From Bacillota bacterium (GTDB lineage: Bacteria > Bacillota > Clostridia > Lachnospirales > Lachnospiraceae), in contig JAEWAK010000030.1 of NCBI GenBank assembly GCA_023391695.1, positions 52,343 through 116,342 on the forward strand: a DNA stretch of 64,000 bases. The letters are read 5' to 3'. Of the stretch, positions 1 to 9,118 are shown piece by piece (the first letter of the stretch is position 1; every line of letters begins with the position of its first letter). Made by a program: the position numbers and the translations under genes. A model generated the notes under the pieces. That model was given only the letters and a program-made list of their open reading frames with translations. It ran no database searches and was not told where the DNA came from.

Positions 1-2
1 GA

Positions 3-263
3 AATATAGGTGAAAATGAATATATTGCCGATGGTAATACCAAACTAGACGAAATTAATGAAGTACTTGGTTTGGATCTGGAATCGGATGATTATGACTC
101 CATTGCAGGACATTTGATTTATCTCCTGGATCATCTACCCGAAGTGGGTGAAAGCGTGACCGACCAGAATGTCATCTTTACTGTGGATTCCGTGGAAAAA
201 AACCGAATTGATAAAGTCCATATAATCATATTGCCGGAATCCGAAGAAACTACAGAAGAATAA
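3..263 (+). CDS. CNNM/HlyC-family protein, C-terminal CorC_HlyC domain (5' end outside window)
   Basis: The reading frame is open from the first bases of the window and ends at a TAA at 261-263, so only the C-terminus is present. The residues match the closing CorC_HlyC (transporter-associated) domain of CNNM/TlyC proteins: a YIADGNTKLDEINEVLGL stretch, then a LESDDYDSIAGHLIYLL helix, LPEVGE, and a beta strand near VDSVEKNRIDKV. In that family this small domain follows a DUF21 membrane domain and a CBS pair and is thought to modulate divalent-cation transport. The membrane part lies upstream and cannot be checked. An internal TTG at 72 could suggest a shorter ORF, but the match extends before it. 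Confidence 0.8.
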   Translation, partial: NIGENEYIADGNTKLDEINEVLGLDLESDDYDSIAGHLIYLLDHLPEVGESVTDQNVIFTVDSVEKNRIDKVHIIILPESEETTEE

Positions 264-576
264 TTTTATTTCATATATTAAACAAAGACAAAGTATAGCA
301 AATAATCAGAAACAGCTCTAAAACAAGATAGAAAGCGGGTTATATAAACTTACCCCATGATAAATTGATCCCAAAAAGTTAGACAAAACATCTAACGAAA
401 AGGTGGGGGGTTCACTTCATGATTTGATTTAGAACTGTTTTTAATCGTTATATAGCCGTACGAACCTTATTCAATATAACTGAATATTATTTTTGTATCT
501 TATTCAATATTAAGTCTTCTTACGATTAAAAATCATTATTATCATCATCTGAAACATTATTTGAAATTTTAATAGA
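264..576. other. AT-rich intergenic stretch with a long inverted repeat
   Basis: No gene is visible. The stretch contains an IS3-like end scrap (listed separately) and an 11-base inverted repeat, TTTTTAATCGT near 440 and ACGATTAAAAA near 525, enclosing two copies of CTTATTCAATAT. The inverted repeat could fold into a large stem, but its role is unknown. Confidence 0.4.
365..421 (+). mobile_element. Remnant of an IS3/IS150-type insertion sequence end
   Basis: The segment starts TTGATCCCAAAAAGTTAGAC and runs to a GGTGGGGGG ribosome-binding-like stretch and an ATG at 419-421. This is the layout typical of the left end of IS3-family elements just before orfA. After the ATG the frame closes at once, so no transposase is left. 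I recognise the pattern from memory. It looks like the debris of an element whose body was deleted. Confidence 0.4.
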
Positions 577-771
577 TTATTTTAATAAAAAATCTAAAAC
601 CCATGGCGATACAATATCTACTTTCGATACCAGTTCCGTATGATCGAGATTCTCAAATATTTTTAAAGAAATATTATGATTCCGTATCTCAGCTTCATAA
701 TCAGCAAAATTCTCCAAAAAACTGGTGGCTGTCCTTCGTGCCTGAATATTATTACCACAATCATTTTTCAC
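577..771 (-). pseudogene. C-terminal fragment, possibly of an alpha/beta hydrolase
   Basis: A 64-codon minus-strand frame ends in a stretch (IFENLDHTELVSKVDIV, then SPWVLDFLLK) that resembles the closing strand and helix of alpha/beta hydrolases, where the catalytic His sits in a Gly/Asp-His-x-Glu context. The nucleophile elbow and oxyanion region are absent. The only start is a GTG with a poor ribosome binding site, 24 bases after the upstream nucleotidyltransferase stop. I read it as the stub of a decayed gene. It could equally be a chance frame, because a plus-strand frame also runs through here. Confidence 0.3.
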
Positions 772-794
772 CTTTAAAAATTATATCTTTAACA

Positions 795-1403
795 TTACCA
801 GGGAATGACTGTCAGCTCAGGCCATTTTTTTAACCACTGGAACACTTTCTTATTATAAATTTCCTCTGTTATTTGTACTTTATTAGGCCTTACAATCTTA
901 CCAAGTAAATCATTCAATCCAAAGGGCGCATATATTACAAGTTTATTTTCCGGACAAAACCTGACAGCTATGGCACTGGCAGTAGTCGGCCAGGTATTGA
1001 CCGCTGATTCCAACGAGTCATAAGGCTTTATATCATACCCAAAATGATCCCTATACCACAAATGGACTCTTGCCTGGTTTTTTACATCAATTTCAATTGG
1101 TAAGTCTTTATAAAGCTCTTTTAAGCGACTGATTACACGATTCTCTGCTTCATAATCCAAATGTTCAGCATCAAAATAAACAAAATCAATATCCTTAATA
1201 CCATAATCCAAAGGTTTATGAAAAAGATAATTCCAAACAGTCTGTGCAAGACATCCTGCTCCTATATAATAATTATCGAGTCCGCAACTCCCGGCCTTCT
1301 CAAGGGTTTCCTTTAATAGCGCACTGGAATTAATAATGGTTTCCAGTACCTTAATTTGTTGACCTATATCCTTGTTATACCCGTCTGACAATGTGTATTC
1401 CAT
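795..1403 (-). CDS. Nucleotidyltransferase family protein (NTP_transf_6-like)
   Basis: A 202-residue soluble protein. It shows the minimal nucleotidyltransferase pattern: an N-terminal helical part, YYIGAGCLAQTVWNYL, then an acidic metal motif DIDFVYFD near residues 96-103, and a further acidic strand PIEIDV. The closing QWLKKWPELTVIP is typical of the small bacterial family annotated as 'nucleotidyltransferase family protein'. The substrate is unknown in this family. The ATG at 1403 is preceded by an AGAAG-type site. It stands alone, with a short divergent gap to its neighbours. The family call is good; the biological role is open. Confidence 0.7.
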   Translation of the reverse strand: MEYTLSDGYNKDIGQQIKVLETIINSSALLKETLEKAGSCGLDNYYIGAGCLAQTVWNYLFHKPLDYGIKDIDFVYFDAEHLDYEAENRVISRLKELYKDLPIEIDVKNQARVHLWYRDHFGYDIKPYDSLESAVNTWPTTASAIAVRFCPENKLVIYAPFGLNDLLGKIVRPNKVQITEEIYNKKVFQWLKKWPELTVIPW

Positions 1404-1507
1404 AACTTCTCCCGTACTTAATTTAATAAAATGCTTTCTTCTGTATTCATCCCTATTAATTTATCCGATTTCACTCCGTAAAGTTAATTGCAATAATTAA
1501 TAGTGAA

Positions 1508-1882
1508 TTATAATCCGCTGATGGAAAAATCCAGTTGTTTCTCCGGTAAGCCCAATGCACGGCCATAACTTAGGACGTCCTCCCAGGTTGCCCTATCGTC
1601 ATAGTTAAACTCAAAGGATTTGCCTTTAAAAACAGCGATGATATCCCTGCCTTTCCAGAAATGCATATACCAGCCGTCAACTATGTGCTTCGACAATTCC
1701 TGTATCTCATATCTTGAAACATGGACCTCATACATATGCCAGCGATTAATGGGGTCCGAATGATTGGTTATATGTAATTTCCTGATATCCAACCCGTTAA
1801 CAAGCCGATTATCATCCAGGCTTTCCTCAACAATAATACCAATGTAGCCTTTACTCATATACTGCTGACTTTCCTTATTCAT
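1508..1882 (-). CDS. Hypothetical protein, 124 residues
   Basis: I do not recognise this protein. It is soluble, with no signal peptide or membrane segment, and rich in aromatic residues (RWHMYEVHVSRYEIQEL, GWYMHFWKGRDIIAVFKGK). The alternation suggests a small beta-rich domain. I prefer the ATG at 1882, which has GGTGGAGG just before it, over the ATG at 1903, which has no ribosome binding site. It is in the same orientation as the nucleotidyltransferase but 105 bases away, so co-transcription is possible and unproven. Confidence 0.6.
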   Translation of the reverse strand: MNKESQQYMSKGYIGIIVEESLDDNRLVNGLDIRKLHITNHSDPINRWHMYEVHVSRYEIQELSKHIVDGWYMHFWKGRDIIAVFKGKSFEFNYDDRATWEDVLSYGRALGLPEKQLDFSISGL

Positions 1883-2171
1883 ATTCCTCCACCACTTCTC
1901 CATTGTAAATTAACTATTAATAAAATTATAAATCACCTGCCAAAATTAGTCAATCACAAAAGAACAATTGTTCTTAAAATTCATTAAAATTGGAAATGCT
2001 GCCATTTACAGCAATCTTATATACCGGCGGCTTTATTGCTTGTATCATATTATTTCTTATACATTTATTAAAAATAATATTACTTCATTTACTTATATGT
2101 AAAAATATGGTAATATGATAACTGTCTTTAGGGTGGTTTAAATAATTTTTTAAAAACTAGGAGGTTAAATT

Positions 2172-2510
2172 ATGAATAGGCTAAAATGGAATAAGTTAAA
2201 ATTGAGTAAGTATTTTGCAATCCTAATGTTACTTAGTATTTTCTCTGTTAGTACTATGCCTTTAACACAAGTAAATGCCGCAGAAGTTTGTTGTGACAGA
2301 ATGTATAAAGTAACTATAAGAAATACAGCAGGTTCTGAATATCAAACTGTTACTTTCACTTGCTTTAAGCATGGAAGCGTTACACCTGTAGAGACTTGCT
2401 ATGAAACAAAACATTATGATAACGTCATAGTTCAATGCAGAAATTGCGGAACTATTTGGAGTAATAACCGCGTTTATACAGGATTAACACACTCTAATCC
2501 ACATCACTAA
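2172..2510 (+). CDS. Small secreted Cys-containing protein, 112 residues
   Basis: The start at 2172 has an AGGAGG site six bases upstream. A signal peptide is clear: a Lys-rich n-region, a hydrophobic core FAILMLLSIFSVSTMPL, and an Ala-x-Ala type site (VNAA) around residue 37. The mature part of about 75 residues has six Cys, including a CC pair and a zinc-ribbon-like QCRNCG, and ends in HSNPHH. With CC, CF, CY and CRNC it could bind metal or form disulfides outside the cell. It is a single gene followed by its own strong terminator at 2589-2628. No family is recognised. Confidence 0.75.
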   Translation: MNRLKWNKLKLSKYFAILMLLSIFSVSTMPLTQVNAAEVCCDRMYKVTIRNTAGSEYQTVTFTCFKHGSVTPVETCYETKHYDNVIVQCRNCGTIWSNNRVYTGLTHSNPHH

Positions 2511-2588
2511 TTAAATAAATAGCCAGCCTTAAAGAAAAGATACATATGTTGTTTTATGGAAATAAAATAAAAAATATTTAAAGTTATG

Positions 2589-2628
2589 AAAAAATATCCG
2601 TTGATTTTAAAAATAACGGATATTTTTT
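2589..2628 (+). terminator. Intrinsic terminator after the secreted Cys protein
   Basis: Perfect arms AAAAAATATCCGTT (2589-2602) and AACGGATATTTTTT (2615-2628) flank a 12-base loop. The 3' arm ends in a T-run. It is suited to end the plus-strand gene at 2172-2510, and the A-rich 5' arm lets it work for the minus-strand operon end at 2695 as well. Confidence 0.85.
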
Positions 2629-2694
2629 TATAGCTTTAGCCAGTTTTTGTATCTCTTTAATCGGTGTTATTAGTTAGGTTATAACTAAAAAATT

Positions 2695-5600
2695 TTAATG
2701 TGTACCGGCAGAAATATAATCCTGTGCAGCAGATTTATCGGTATAATATAATACATAATCTCCATCTAAATAATTAAATTCATTTCCTTTATTGTCAATT
2801 TTCTTGTACTTATATCCTTCTCTTTTCCACATATTACAGTAACCTTGCTCTGCATTATCTGCATTGATATAGCTTAGATGTCTTTCACCGTCCTGTATCG
2901 TTTCTATATTAAAGTTAACAATGATATAACCGTTCTTCAGCCAGAAATTTTCTTTATAATTCAGTCCTCCCTTATTTTTAATATACTCATTGATATTAAA
3001 ACCTTTTGGTACGACATGTATTTCACTTGGTAAATAATATTCACCGTACCAATTCTGTACGCTTTTCGCAACTGCTGCTTTGGTAACACTACCTGGAACA
3101 TTGGCTACATAACCTATGAAAGTTCTTAAACTTCCCGGGAGCATTATATTGGTATAAGTGAACACATTTTTAAGCTGTGCCTTCCAATCCTTTTGTGTTA
3201 CCCCTTTATAGTAAGCCGTTTGATTTAAGGCCTGTTCCGGTATGGCAAGGTATAAGTCTCCGGTCCGTAAACTTTTTTTATTTTCCAAATCAAGTGCACT
3301 GCCCATTTTCACCATAGTATTTTTCTTTCCATTAAAGGTTTCAGAATAGTAAATATCTACTTCCTGTCTGTTCTTACCGGTACTGTCAACATAGTAAAAT
3401 GTTGGTGTGATCCGGACGTAATCATTGTCACCGTACATATTGCCAACGGTCTGCAGATTAAACCTGGTAACATATCCGGCCTTTATGGCACCGATATTAC
3501 TGTATTTCGGATGGGATCCGTTCATCAATGCTAAAGTGTAATTTGCATTGTTGCCGTTGCTGTTTCCGTTTTCGTCCTTATCACCCACCGTATATTTAAA
3601 TCCTGTTAATGATAATGAATTGGGAATCCGGAATACATCCTGCCATGTTGGGTAATCGGATATGTCATAAAGGTTTAAACCGTAAATTCGGCCGGAAACC
3701 TGTACGATAGAGCTGTCCTCGGCTACATAATTTTCAAGCTCCAGATTGGCCAAATCTTCTATGCTGTCCGTTCCATTGTTCGCAGCTGCATTGATGGCGG
3801 TACTCCGGAATCTTATTTCATATCTTCCCTCCGTCACCCAGGTAGGAACGTAAAATAGGGTGTTTTCAGCTACACTTGACCAGGTATTCTTTGGAATAAA
3901 GCTGCCGGAAGTAGATCCGCCTTTGTATACATCAAATGCAAACTTTACTTGCCTGCTTGCAATATATTTCGCATAATCCCGATAACCGTAACCTGGTATA
4001 TCCCGGTGGCTTCCCTTTGTTGGAAGTGTCACATGGAAAGGCCGATCGAGTACCAAGGAAGCACGGCCTATGTCCGGGGTTATCATCTGATTGTCTTTCC
4101 GGTTATCTTCCACCGTAGCGTCACAGATAACCGGCGTATGTACTACTACGGGATTGATATCCTCAATGTCATAGTCCGTTTCCGTTTCCATAACGGATTC
4201 ATTGCTTATGGTCACAACTGGCATGTAAGAAATGGTGCCGGCACTTTCAAATTCGCCATTGGCCATGGTACCTGGAACGACAAGACCAGGTGTGTACAAT
4301 ACATTCTCCCCGATTTCTTCCGTACCCTCCGGGATATCCAGTGGCTTTTCTGTTTTTTCTTCTACTTCTGAATCCGACATAATAGTTTGGCCGTTGAAGA
4401 TAAGTTTATCGTTTTTACATACTATGTTATCAACCTTATCTTCCGCATCCTGTTTCAAATTTTCATCAGGTATGGAAGGTTCGCTGCTTCCTCCTGATAT
4501 CGTCTGTCCTGGAACGGTTACCGGCACTATCCTTGGTTCTTCGATATGATCTGCTTCCAAGGTTGAATTTGTATAGCTGACCGTAGGAGCCGTATAACCG
4601 GAAGGGGTAAGCGTAACACTTCCCCCTGGTAGTGCTTCATTTTCAAGTATTGCTTTATCCAGGCTGTAAACACCCAGAGCATCTATGTACCAGTAAGAAT
4701 ATTTCCGCTCAATGTAATAAGTCCTAGGAACCGGAACACGTCTTGACTTATTTTCCGTATGCGTTGTTGTATTACCTTCTGCATCTGTAGAAGTGGTCGT
4801 TTCTGTCCACGTCAGGATATAGGTTTTGGTCACAGTTACCGGATATACTTTTGTTCCGGATTTATTAATGAATTGATATCCGGATAGGTATTTACTTGTA
4901 AAGGCATTAGCATACAAGCTTTCCGTTCCCGGAATCCCCTCTAAAACATCATAGGCTTCGTTTCCCCTGGTATCTGCTGCGATCGTTGCTGTAGGGTTTA
5001 TGATTTCAAAATCCCGATCCATAATGTCTTCCGATTCACTTGGTAGTCTCTCTGTGAATCTTCGATACATGGCCACAATTTTTAAACCTTTATCCTTTAC
5101 AAGGTATTCTCTGTCCCTTAGATAACTGGCGGCAGATGCATATTCACCGGGTGAAAGATAGGGACTGACCGATGTTTTTCGGTTTCCTACAATTTTCTTA
5201 GGATCCCGGAGATTAATATAATAAACTCGGTAAAGGTAGTATTCTTTATCACCTGTATTTATCTTATCCACTATTTTACTGCTATCCGTTTTGAACTCGG
5301 TATTTTTCATCTGTGGAGTATAATCTTTGGTGTCATATTCCGTACTGGAAGCATTGCTGTATATCCGTCTTTCAATGGTAACAGGGTATTTGTTATCACT
5401 ACCTGAACTGTATAAAGACCATCTGTCAAAGCGATCGGCAAAATCTTCCGGATTAGCCCAACTTTCGGCTGTGGCGATTCCATCCGGCTTTCCGGTAAGA
5501 TTATAATAATCATAGCCATCTTCAACACCGTCATAGACTACATGGAAGATACCATTAAAATAAAGAATCTCTCCCTCTTTTACTTCATCCAGTGTGGTAT

Positions 5601-5991
5601 TCTTAAATGCTGCATTTACCTTGTCTACGGAAAACGTAAAAGTAACTTTCCAATGTGTGGAATCATACTCTTCCTGATACACATCGCCTTTTGAAAGTTT
5701 AAAAATCGCATAATCTTTTGTCTTTGGGTCTCCGTCCGTATCTTTCCTTGGGTATCCATTTGTTGGTACTTTACAGACTGTAAACCCTACTGTTTTCCAC
5801 TTAATTGAACTAGAAGCCTTTGTATCTACTGTTGTAAAAGTAAAAATTCCAGTTGTTGTATCAAAATTTATCTTTTCCCCATAACCATCTTCCTGATCAG
5901 CCGCCTGGACAGTATTCTTGGGTACAATAAGAAAAGTCAAACACAGGAAAATAGCTATAATTTCTTTTATGAATCTTTTGTTTTTAATCAA
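2695..5991 (-). CDS. Large secreted protein of unknown function, last gene of the Tad-like operon
   Basis: About 1098 residues. A signal peptide is visible (Lys/Arg n-region, IIAIFLCLTFLIVP core, TVQAAD site). The mature protein is beta-rich and Tyr/Asp/Thr-rich, with stretches such as YPVTVTKTYILTWTETTTST and a Pro/Glu-rich linker around residues 500-560. No C-terminal sortase motif or membrane anchor is present. I do not recognise a named domain. I chose the TTG at 5991: it lies 13 bases after the stop of the SLH-like gene and has AGGGAG eight bases upstream. The ATG at 6030 has no ribosome binding site and would overlap that gene. Its position at the end of the operon suggests a substrate or surface component of the system. 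That is inference. Confidence 0.75.
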   Translation of the reverse strand: MIKNKRFIKEIIAIFLCLTFLIVPKNTVQAADQEDGYGEKINFDTTTGIFTFTTVDTKASSSIKWKTVGFTVCKVPTNGYPRKDTDGDPKTKDYAIFKLSKGDVYQEEYDSTHWKVTFTFSVDKVNAAFKNTTLDEVKEGEILYFNGIFHVVYDGVEDGYDYYNLTGKPDGIATAESWANPEDFADRFDRWSLYSSGSDNKYPVTIERRIYSNASSTEYDTKDYTPQMKNTEFKTDSSKIVDKINTGDKEYYLYRVYYINLRDPKKIVGNRKTSVSPYLSPGEYASAASYLRDREYLVKDKGLKIVAMYRRFTERLPSESEDIMDRDFEIINPTATIAADTRGNEAYDVLEGIPGTESLYANAFTSKYLSGYQFINKSGTKVYPVTVTKTYILTWTETTTSTDAEGNTTTHTENKSRRVPVPRTYYIERKYSYWYIDALGVYSLDKAILENEALPGGSVTLTPSGYTAPTVSYTNSTLEADHIEEPRIVPVTVPGQTISGGSSEPSIPDENLKQDAEDKVDNIVCKNDKLIFNGQTIMSDSEVEEKTEKPLDIPEGTEEIGENVLYTPGLVVPGTMANGEFESAGTISYMPVVTISNESVMETETDYDIEDINPVVVHTPVICDATVEDNRKDNQMITPDIGRASLVLDRPFHVTLPTKGSHRDIPGYGYRDYAKYIASRQVKFAFDVYKGGSTSGSFIPKNTWSSVAENTLFYVPTWVTEGRYEIRFRSTAINAAANNGTDSIEDLANLELENYVAEDSSIVQVSGRIYGLNLYDISDYPTWQDVFRIPNSLSLTGFKYTVGDKDENGNSNGNNANYTLALMNGSHPKYSNIGAIKAGYVTRFNLQTVGNMYGDNDYVRITPTFYYVDSTGKNRQEVDIYYSETFNGKKNTMVKMGSALDLENKKSLRTGDLYLAIPEQALNQTAYYKGVTQKDWKAQLKNVFTYTNIMLPGSLRTFIGYVANVPGSVTKAAVAKSVQNWYGEYYLPSEIHVVPKGFNINEYIKNKGGLNYKENFWLKNGYIIVNFNIETIQDGERHLSYINADNAEQGYCNMWKREGYKYKKIDNKGNEFNYLDGDYVLYYTDKSAAQDYISAGTH

Positions 5992-6004
5992 CCTCACTCT
6001 CCCT

Positions 6005-7243
6005 TTATTTTCCTTTGTAATAATAATCATTTAAAGTATCATCGCTAACTGCAAAGTCACTGCCATTAGAACCTATATTTTTAGTTCCTATTTCAATATC
6101 ATAGACTCCATCAAACCACTTATCCCTGGTTAAATCAACGAACCGAGTGGTACCAAAAAATAAATCATTTTGTAATTTTTTTTCTGCTGGGAAAGATATT
6201 TTAAACTTAACATAAGCCCTCACTTGATATCCTCCAACATGTTTATATAAAGTTGAAGGCTCTACGGATATTATAGAACTTTTAATCACAACCTTATTTT
6301 TTTTGACATCCTTTATATACTCTTTAATTTGATCTGTTTGTTCCTTGTCCAATGTTGCGATATTTGCCACAAAATACGTACTTCGCAGATTATTTAACCA
6401 GGTATTATCTATGGTACGATAATCTACGTTTAATCGGTATTTTAAGTTATCTTCAACTTTTTTCATCCAGTCATTTGCATATATACACATTCCAGTTTCA
6501 TCTATTTCTATTTTACTCATTGTTTCTGTCACTCTTGCAGGACGAGCATAGTCAAATCCCTCTTTGGGTTCCCAGGAATATGTTCCACGCTGATAACTAA
6601 ATTTTAACTCATAAAAAGAATTTGGGTAAGTCTCAAGAATATAATCATACATTTTTGCATTCTTAGGCAAATTAGTTGTCCTGATCAGCTGACCATCCGG
6701 GCTTAATTTTGCTCTTTTCTTAGTATCTTTTAACATGCTGACTACATTTTTTGATCCTGCGGTAGTCATATACTCGCTGCCCCGGAATTCCCGGTTCTGT
6801 ATGTAATAACCGTTACTGTAGCCTTTCATAAAACCTTTCGCATAGATCTTCGCTACTGCTTCCCTCTTATCTTTGTCTACCTTTGAAATATCGGAAATAC
6901 GCTTTGTTAATACCGTATCCAGTAGATCTGCATCCATGGTATCACCATGGAGGTATTCGTCTGCCCGGTTCAGTATGAGAGATGCATCCGTCCTGGTTGT
7001 GTATTTACTGTAGTCCGAAAAATCCCCTTCTTTTACAATGCCGGCTTTTAAAGCAGCATTCAGATAAGTTGTTTCTACTTCCAGGCCGGTAGCCTGCACC
7101 GCTAATTTAATAAAGTTATATAATTTTATTTTACTGCTTGTGGCTGCTGATGTTGTTTGAGTTACAGATAAAATAGAAGTTGCTGAAATAACGATTACCA
7201 GAAATAAACCAAATCCTCTGTTTTTTAATGTCTTTTCTTTCAT
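6005..7243 (-). CDS. Secreted SLH-like domain protein, 412 residues
   Basis: The protein starts with a signal peptide (GFGLFLVIVISATSILSV, cleavage near TSAA). Residues 40-170 look like two weak S-layer homology repeats. The second has the usual order: an ISDISKVDKDKREAVAKIY helix, then KGFMKGYSNGYYIQ, then REFRGSEYMTTAGSKNVV. SLH domains anchor proteins to secondary cell wall polymers. The remaining 240 residues are not recognised. The start at 7243 follows a GGGAG site. About 400 bases separate it from the upstream gene at 7646, so it may have its own promoter within the operon. It probably ties the Tad-like machinery or its products to the wall. Confidence 0.7.
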   Translation of the reverse strand: MKEKTLKNRGFGLFLVIVISATSILSVTQTTSAATSSKIKLYNFIKLAVQATGLEVETTYLNAALKAGIVKEGDFSDYSKYTTRTDASLILNRADEYLHGDTMDADLLDTVLTKRISDISKVDKDKREAVAKIYAKGFMKGYSNGYYIQNREFRGSEYMTTAGSKNVVSMLKDTKKRAKLSPDGQLIRTTNLPKNAKMYDYILETYPNSFYELKFSYQRGTYSWEPKEGFDYARPARVTETMSKIEIDETGMCIYANDWMKKVEDNLKYRLNVDYRTIDNTWLNNLRSTYFVANIATLDKEQTDQIKEYIKDVKKNKVVIKSSIISVEPSTLYKHVGGYQVRAYVKFKISFPAEKKLQNDLFFGTTRFVDLTRDKWFDGVYDIEIGTKNIGSNGSDFAVSDDTLNDYYYKGK

Positions 7244-7462
7244 GTTAATCTCCCTTCATTAATTACGGTTTTGAAATCCAAAATCAATCCATTACCCCAA
7301 ATATTATGATTCTAGTTCATTTACGTTCTTTTATTTTACTTACTATGTTTCAAATAACATAAAGTAACATAAATTTGTTCCTATAATATGACACATAACT
7401 ACATACAAATATTACCACTTTACATACAATCTAGTCAATCCTATAATAAAGTTACCTCATAA

Positions 7463-7519
7463 TTTATCTTATTAATTTATCTTATTAATTTTATTATCTT
7501 CTTAACTTTATCTTATTAA
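7463..7519. repeat. Short direct repeat TTTATCTTATTAA, three copies
   Basis: Two copies are directly adjacent (7463-7475 and 7476-7488) and a third lies at 7507-7519, in the 400-base gap before the SLH-like gene. The rest of the gap (7244-7645) is very AT-rich, with no gene. The repeats may be protein-binding sites or simple-sequence slippage. Confidence 0.6.
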
Positions 7520-7645
7520 TTTTTCTTCATAATTTATAAAGATCAGCTTGTGAAATAAATGGTTGCAATAAGTTGTGTTTTGGTGTAATTATTTAATAAC
7601 GCTTACGTTTATATTATAAATACTTGCATTATAAATTCCTATATT

Positions 7646-8599
7646 TTATGGATTACAATCCGTACACGTGAATGCCCCTTCAAGAGCACATTCTTCTTTT
7701 GTATAATAGGGTATTCCAATATTACTTAAATGAGAACAATTGGATTTGTGGTAATATTTCTTTCCATTTTCTTCTGTTATGTAGTAAACATTAGATTTTT
7801 TGATTCTGGCTCCCCCGAGGGCATAGCGGTTATAAGTATCCAGCCTGGCTGCGTCATATGGGTATCCCTGGAATATTACTAACAGACTTATATCATCTAT
7901 TGTACGGTACCAGTCCGATCTGTCTATCTGCGGAAGCCAAAATTGATAAGTTATACCGAATTGATAAGCAATCTTGTTATGATGATTGATATAATAATCC
8001 ATACTTTCTTCCATCGATCCTATTATGGAATTTCTTCGGATTATATCAAATGTATCATCATTTGATAATAACGAATTGGGAAATTGAGTTTTTAAATCGT
8101 GGTAATCACCTTCATAAACTGAGTTTTTACTTCTATCATATATGGTTACATAATCTCCAAAAGTGAAATTATAAATTAAATTATTCTCCTCATAATCATA
8201 TGACAATTTTTCACTCCACCTTTGTACTAATAAAACTTCCCCGTTTATTTCGTAGGTATCTGCGTAGTAAATATAAAATCCATCCGTATCCGTTATCAAT
8301 ATAATTGGAATATAGCCTTTCAAGCGATTCTCCAGCCTTTTATTGCCGATTACACCAAAATTAGCAAATAAAGATTCAAAAAATTGATTTACCGCTGACT
8401 CTTTATTCAGAACCAGGTTTCTTTTACTATCTACTTCTATCAAATCAACTACTCCATCCTCAATCGCACTATCGAGCGCCTTGTTATATTCAATTTTTTT
8501 GTTCGTAACCGCTGTTAAGTTGTTTACCCTAAAGTCAAGAACTGTAACGAAGGTAAGTTCAATTATGAAAAATAGAATTACGAAATTAGTTAATTTCAT
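7646..8599 (-). CDS. Membrane-anchored pseudopilin-like protein with C-terminal Cys motif, 317 residues
   Basis: An N-terminal hydrophobic segment (FVILFFIIELTFVTVLDF) begins at residue 6 with almost no n-region, as in pilin-like proteins. It is followed by a long extracytoplasmic part. The last 45 residues carry YYHKSNCSHL, YTKEECALEGAFTCTDCNP: Cys, His and a closing CxxC spaced like the small zinc-binding Ada-type motif found at the end of many Firmicute surface proteins. The gene overlaps the upstream pilin-like gene by 14 bases, so translation is probably coupled. I propose a minor pilin or assembly factor of the Tad-like system. No exact family is recognised. Confidence 0.65.
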   Translation of the reverse strand: MKLTNFVILFFIIELTFVTVLDFRVNNLTAVTNKKIEYNKALDSAIEDGVVDLIEVDSKRNLVLNKESAVNQFFESLFANFGVIGNKRLENRLKGYIPIILITDTDGFYIYYADTYEINGEVLLVQRWSEKLSYDYEENNLIYNFTFGDYVTIYDRSKNSVYEGDYHDLKTQFPNSLLSNDDTFDIIRRNSIIGSMEESMDYYINHHNKIAYQFGITYQFWLPQIDRSDWYRTIDDISLLVIFQGYPYDAARLDTYNRYALGGARIKKSNVYYITEENGKKYYHKSNCSHLSNIGIPYYTKEECALEGAFTCTDCNP

Positions 8600-9101
8600 C
8601 CCGTATCATACCTCCGTACGTTACCAGAATTTGTTCATCCGGAATATCAGCCCGGTAAAATAACTCTATCAATTTAGTAGCAAGCGTTCTTGTACGATTT
8701 ACTACAGTAACGGATATGTAATCACCCTTCGAAAAATAATAATCCTCTCCCTGGTCAAAAGCACCCCATATCTCATCCTGATAAGTATTTCTGTAGTAAG
8801 TATCAAAATCATTTAAAAATGTGCCAGTATTCTCATCGTATAATGGCTCCACTACTTTATGACTATGTATGATCTCTATATTATATAAATTGCTGGTATT
8901 ATCAATTTTTTTGATATAGTTCATATACATGTTACGGGTTAAAAATCCTGTATTTTTGATACTGTCAACGAATCTTGCCGTCTCATTCGATACATAATTC
9001 TGACTAATGGAATCCTGTTTCTGAGCCATGTAGAATAATGGTCCGATAAACATCACGTTTGCCGCCAGTAAGAAAGCAATTATTTTACTGAATGAATTCA
9101 T
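8586..9101 (-). CDS. TadE/F-like minor pseudopilin, 171 residues
   Basis: It starts with a short n-region and a membrane helix (IIAFLLAANVMFIGPLFYMA). Next comes the pattern seen in Gram-positive Tad-associated proteins: ETARFVDSIKNTGFLTRNMY followed by YNIEIIHSH. The C-terminus holds a strand-rich module (GDYISVTVVNRTRTLA). Homologous segments in such clusters act as minor pilins. The gene lies between the giant surface protein and the 317-residue protein, overlapping the latter. A near-perfect hairpin sits just upstream of its start. The pilin assignment rests on pattern and context only. Confidence 0.65.
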   Translation of the reverse strand: MNSFSKIIAFLLAANVMFIGPLFYMAQKQDSISQNYVSNETARFVDSIKNTGFLTRNMYMNYIKKIDNTSNLYNIEIIHSHKVVEPLYDENTGTFLNDFDTYYRNTYQDEIWGAFDQGEDYYFSKGDYISVTVVNRTRTLATKLIELFYRADIPDEQILVTYGGMIRDEIN

Positions 9102-9118
9102 CGTCTACCCTCTTTCGG

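Noticed and set aside
603..833. Plus-strand frame of 76 codons
   Set aside because: It lies opposite the hydrolase fragment and the end of the nucleotidyltransferase, has no ribosome binding site and no protein-like pattern.
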